Of a stretch of 7,878 nucleotides of DNA, positions 6,866 to 7,878 are shown piece after piece. The translations under genes and the position numbers were made by a program. Each line of letters starts with the position of its first letter. The stretch's first letter is position 1. The stretch comes from JAAXQD01 sp032126435. GTDB lineage: Bacteria > Desulfobacterota > Desulfobacteria > Desulfobacterales > UBA11574. Below the pieces are notes generated by a model, which saw only the letters and a list, made by a program, of their open reading frames with translations, ran no database searches and had not been told where the DNA came from. The stretch covers positions 1 to 7,878 of the forward strand of contig JAQBBE010000069.1 of assembly GCA_032126435.1 (NCBI GenBank), given 5' to 3'.

Positions 6866-7878
6866 ATGACAGCAACATCTGAAATAACCGATTTGGATCA
6901 AGTCGACCACGGGAGATGCCGATCCTGGCCGTTTTTACAGGATTATTGTGTTACCTGCGCGCTGTGTGCCGGATCATGCCCGGCTTCCGGAATAGACGGT
7001 TTTGATCCGCGCATGCTGGTCCGGATGGTTTCACTGGGACTTGTTGAAGAACTGCTTGAAGCGCGGTGGCCCTGGATCTGCACCCTGTGCGGCAAATGTG
7101 AAAATGTCTGTCCCATGGAGATCGACATCGCCGATCTGGTCAGAAAAATTCGATCGTTAAAAGACCGTGAAAAAGTCCCGGGGATTCTTCATAAAGGTCT
7201 TGCGGCCGCATTAGAGACCGGCAATAATCTTCGCCTGCCCAGGGAAGATTTTATTTTCATTGTCGAGGATGTTGCCGAAGAGGTTGCAGAGGAACCGGGG
7301 TTTGAAGGCTTCAAAGCACCCATCGACAAAAAAGGGGCGAACCTTTTAACCACCATCCATAACAAGCTGGTCAATACGCATACCGAAGATTTAAAACACT
7401 GGTGGAAAATCTTCCATGCAGCCAAAGAAGACTGGACCGTAACGTCTGAAAATTGGGAGGGGACTTCATGGGGATACTTTACGGGCGATGACGCGGCCAT
7501 GAAGGTTATGGCAGGCCGTATTGTCGAACAGATGTCGAACCTGGAAATAAAAAATCTTCTCTGGCCGGAATGAGGCCATGCCTACCTTGCGACCCGGTCG
7601 GGTCTTGAAAAATATTACCCTGAAGCATTGAATAAGTTCGGATTTATTACGGTTTTCGACCTGCTCATCACCTACATCAAAGAAGGTCGTATCAAACTGG
7701 ACCGATCAAAGTATACAGAACTCGCCGCCTATCATGATCCGTGCAATTACGGCAGAAAAGCCCAAAAATATTTTGGACACGGTTTTTTTGAGGAACCGCG
7801 ATGGATTATGGATCAGTGTATGGAGAACTGGGTGGATCTCTACCCGAACAGAATGGACCAAATCTGCTGCGGCGGCGG
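6866..7878 (+). CDS. HdrC-HdrB fusion (HdrD/TmcB/DsrK-like) selenoprotein with in-frame UGA, 3' partial
   Basis: Iron-sulfur protein of the HdrD/TmcB/HmcF/DsrK group, presumed catalytic thiol/disulfide subunit of module 2. Visible length is 337 codons, ending at the window edge. Ferredoxin motifs are CVTCALCAGSCP and CTLCGKCENVCP, followed by the family-typical 'NTHTEDLKHWWKIFHAA' and 'WTVTSENWEG' segments. Codon 236 is TGA in 'LLWPE-x-GHAY', where relatives have cysteine (ECGHxY). The same frame then runs on without stop: 'YYPEALNKFGF', HDPC (C293) and CC-G-G (C334-C335), i.e. the C-terminal CCG motif. A candidate SECIS hairpin follows the TGA. I therefore read codon 236 as selenocysteine. 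The first CCG half otherwise has no cysteines, so this residue is its sole chalcogen and probably sits near the special [4Fe-4S] cluster. ATG 6866 has a modest GAGG 12 nt upstream; the two nearby ATGs (6848, 6858) meet stops at once. A nonsense mutation is the alternative. Confidence 0.85.
7571..7573 (+). other. In-frame TGA recoded as selenocysteine
   Basis: It lies between GAA (Glu235) and GGC (Gly237) in a P-E-x-G-H-A-Y motif. Homology-like sequence continues directly on both sides with no frame change, no missing residue and no new start signal. An ATG at 7578 is in another frame and stops after 17 codons. Confidence 0.82.
7587..7608 (+). promoter_or_regulatory. Candidate bacterial SECIS element
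   Basis: Core stem GACCC (7591-7595) / GGGTC (7600-7604), loop GGTC (7596-7599). One C/U mismatch is followed by G.U, U.G and U-A pairs (7587-7589 with 7606-7608). The loop begins 22 nt after the TGA and starts with GG, which fits the loose bacterial SECIS rule of a guanine in the first two loop positions at roughly 16-37 nt. The E. coli fdhF apical loop also contains GGUC. The RNA would bind SelB while encoding residues of the protein. Confidence 0.65.

Noticed and set aside
7571..7573. TGA as the true end of a 235-residue HdrC-like protein, or as a nonsense mutation making a pseudogene
   Set aside because: The frame continues without stop for over 300 nt as the right family sequence, the codon falls on a conserved Cys, a SECIS-like hairpin follows, and the rest of the gene shows no decay. 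A mutation is not fully excluded.
7578..7631. ATG 7578 as restart of a separate HdrB gene after the TGA
   Set aside because: It is in a different frame from the HdrB-like sequence and reaches a stop after 17 codons.

Overview
The window is a dense, single-strand (+) run of heterodisulfide-reductase (Hdr) type redox genes from an anaerobic bacterium. The mix of HdrA/HdrC/HdrB proteins, QmoA/QmoB-like proteins, a TmcB/DsrK/HmcF-like HdrD protein and a DsrE-type sulfur-relay protein is typical of sulfate-reducing or syntrophic Desulfobacterota (former Deltaproteobacteria). This assignment is inferred from gene content; no rRNA or other phylogenetic marker is present.

Module 1 (1-3763): an HdrA flavoprotein whose 5' end lies outside the window; a small winged-helix DNA-binding protein; HdrC; an HdrB-like CCG-domain protein that keeps only its C-terminal cluster motif; and a small DsrE-family protein with a C-x2-C motif. 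The first four genes are closely spaced and most have clear Shine-Dalgarno sequences. Module 2 (3933-7878, cut by the window end): a short QmoA-like HdrA; a QmoB-like protein (degenerate nucleotide-binding fold, 2x[4Fe-4S] ferredoxin, MvhD-like domain); and an HdrC-HdrB fusion of the TmcB/HdrD type. The modules are separated by a 169-nt gap that carries a long imperfect palindrome.

The main discovery is in the last gene. Its frame is interrupted by a single TGA at 7571-7573, then continues without a stop to the window edge as the expected C-terminal half of the same protein (HDPC and CCG motifs). The TGA falls in a 'PE-x-GHAY' motif where relatives carry cysteine. A GACCC-GGUC-GGGUC hairpin starts 17 nt after it, with a G-starting apical loop at bacterial SECIS distance. 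I read this as a selenocysteine codon, so the gene should be annotated as one selenoprotein and not as a short HdrC followed by a broken fragment. Six other genes in the window end at ordinary TGA codons, so this is site-specific recoding and not a changed genetic code.

Together the genes look like two cytoplasmic electron-transfer complexes built on HdrA flavins. HdrA-type FADs would collect or bifurcate electrons, HdrC and ferredoxin domains would relay them, and the CCG-domain subunits would act on a thiol/disulfide or persulfide substrate. The actual electron donors and acceptors cannot be read from the sequence. DsrE between the modules hints at a sulfane-sulfur link, as in sHdr systems. 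No gene-free stretch exceeds 300 bases.
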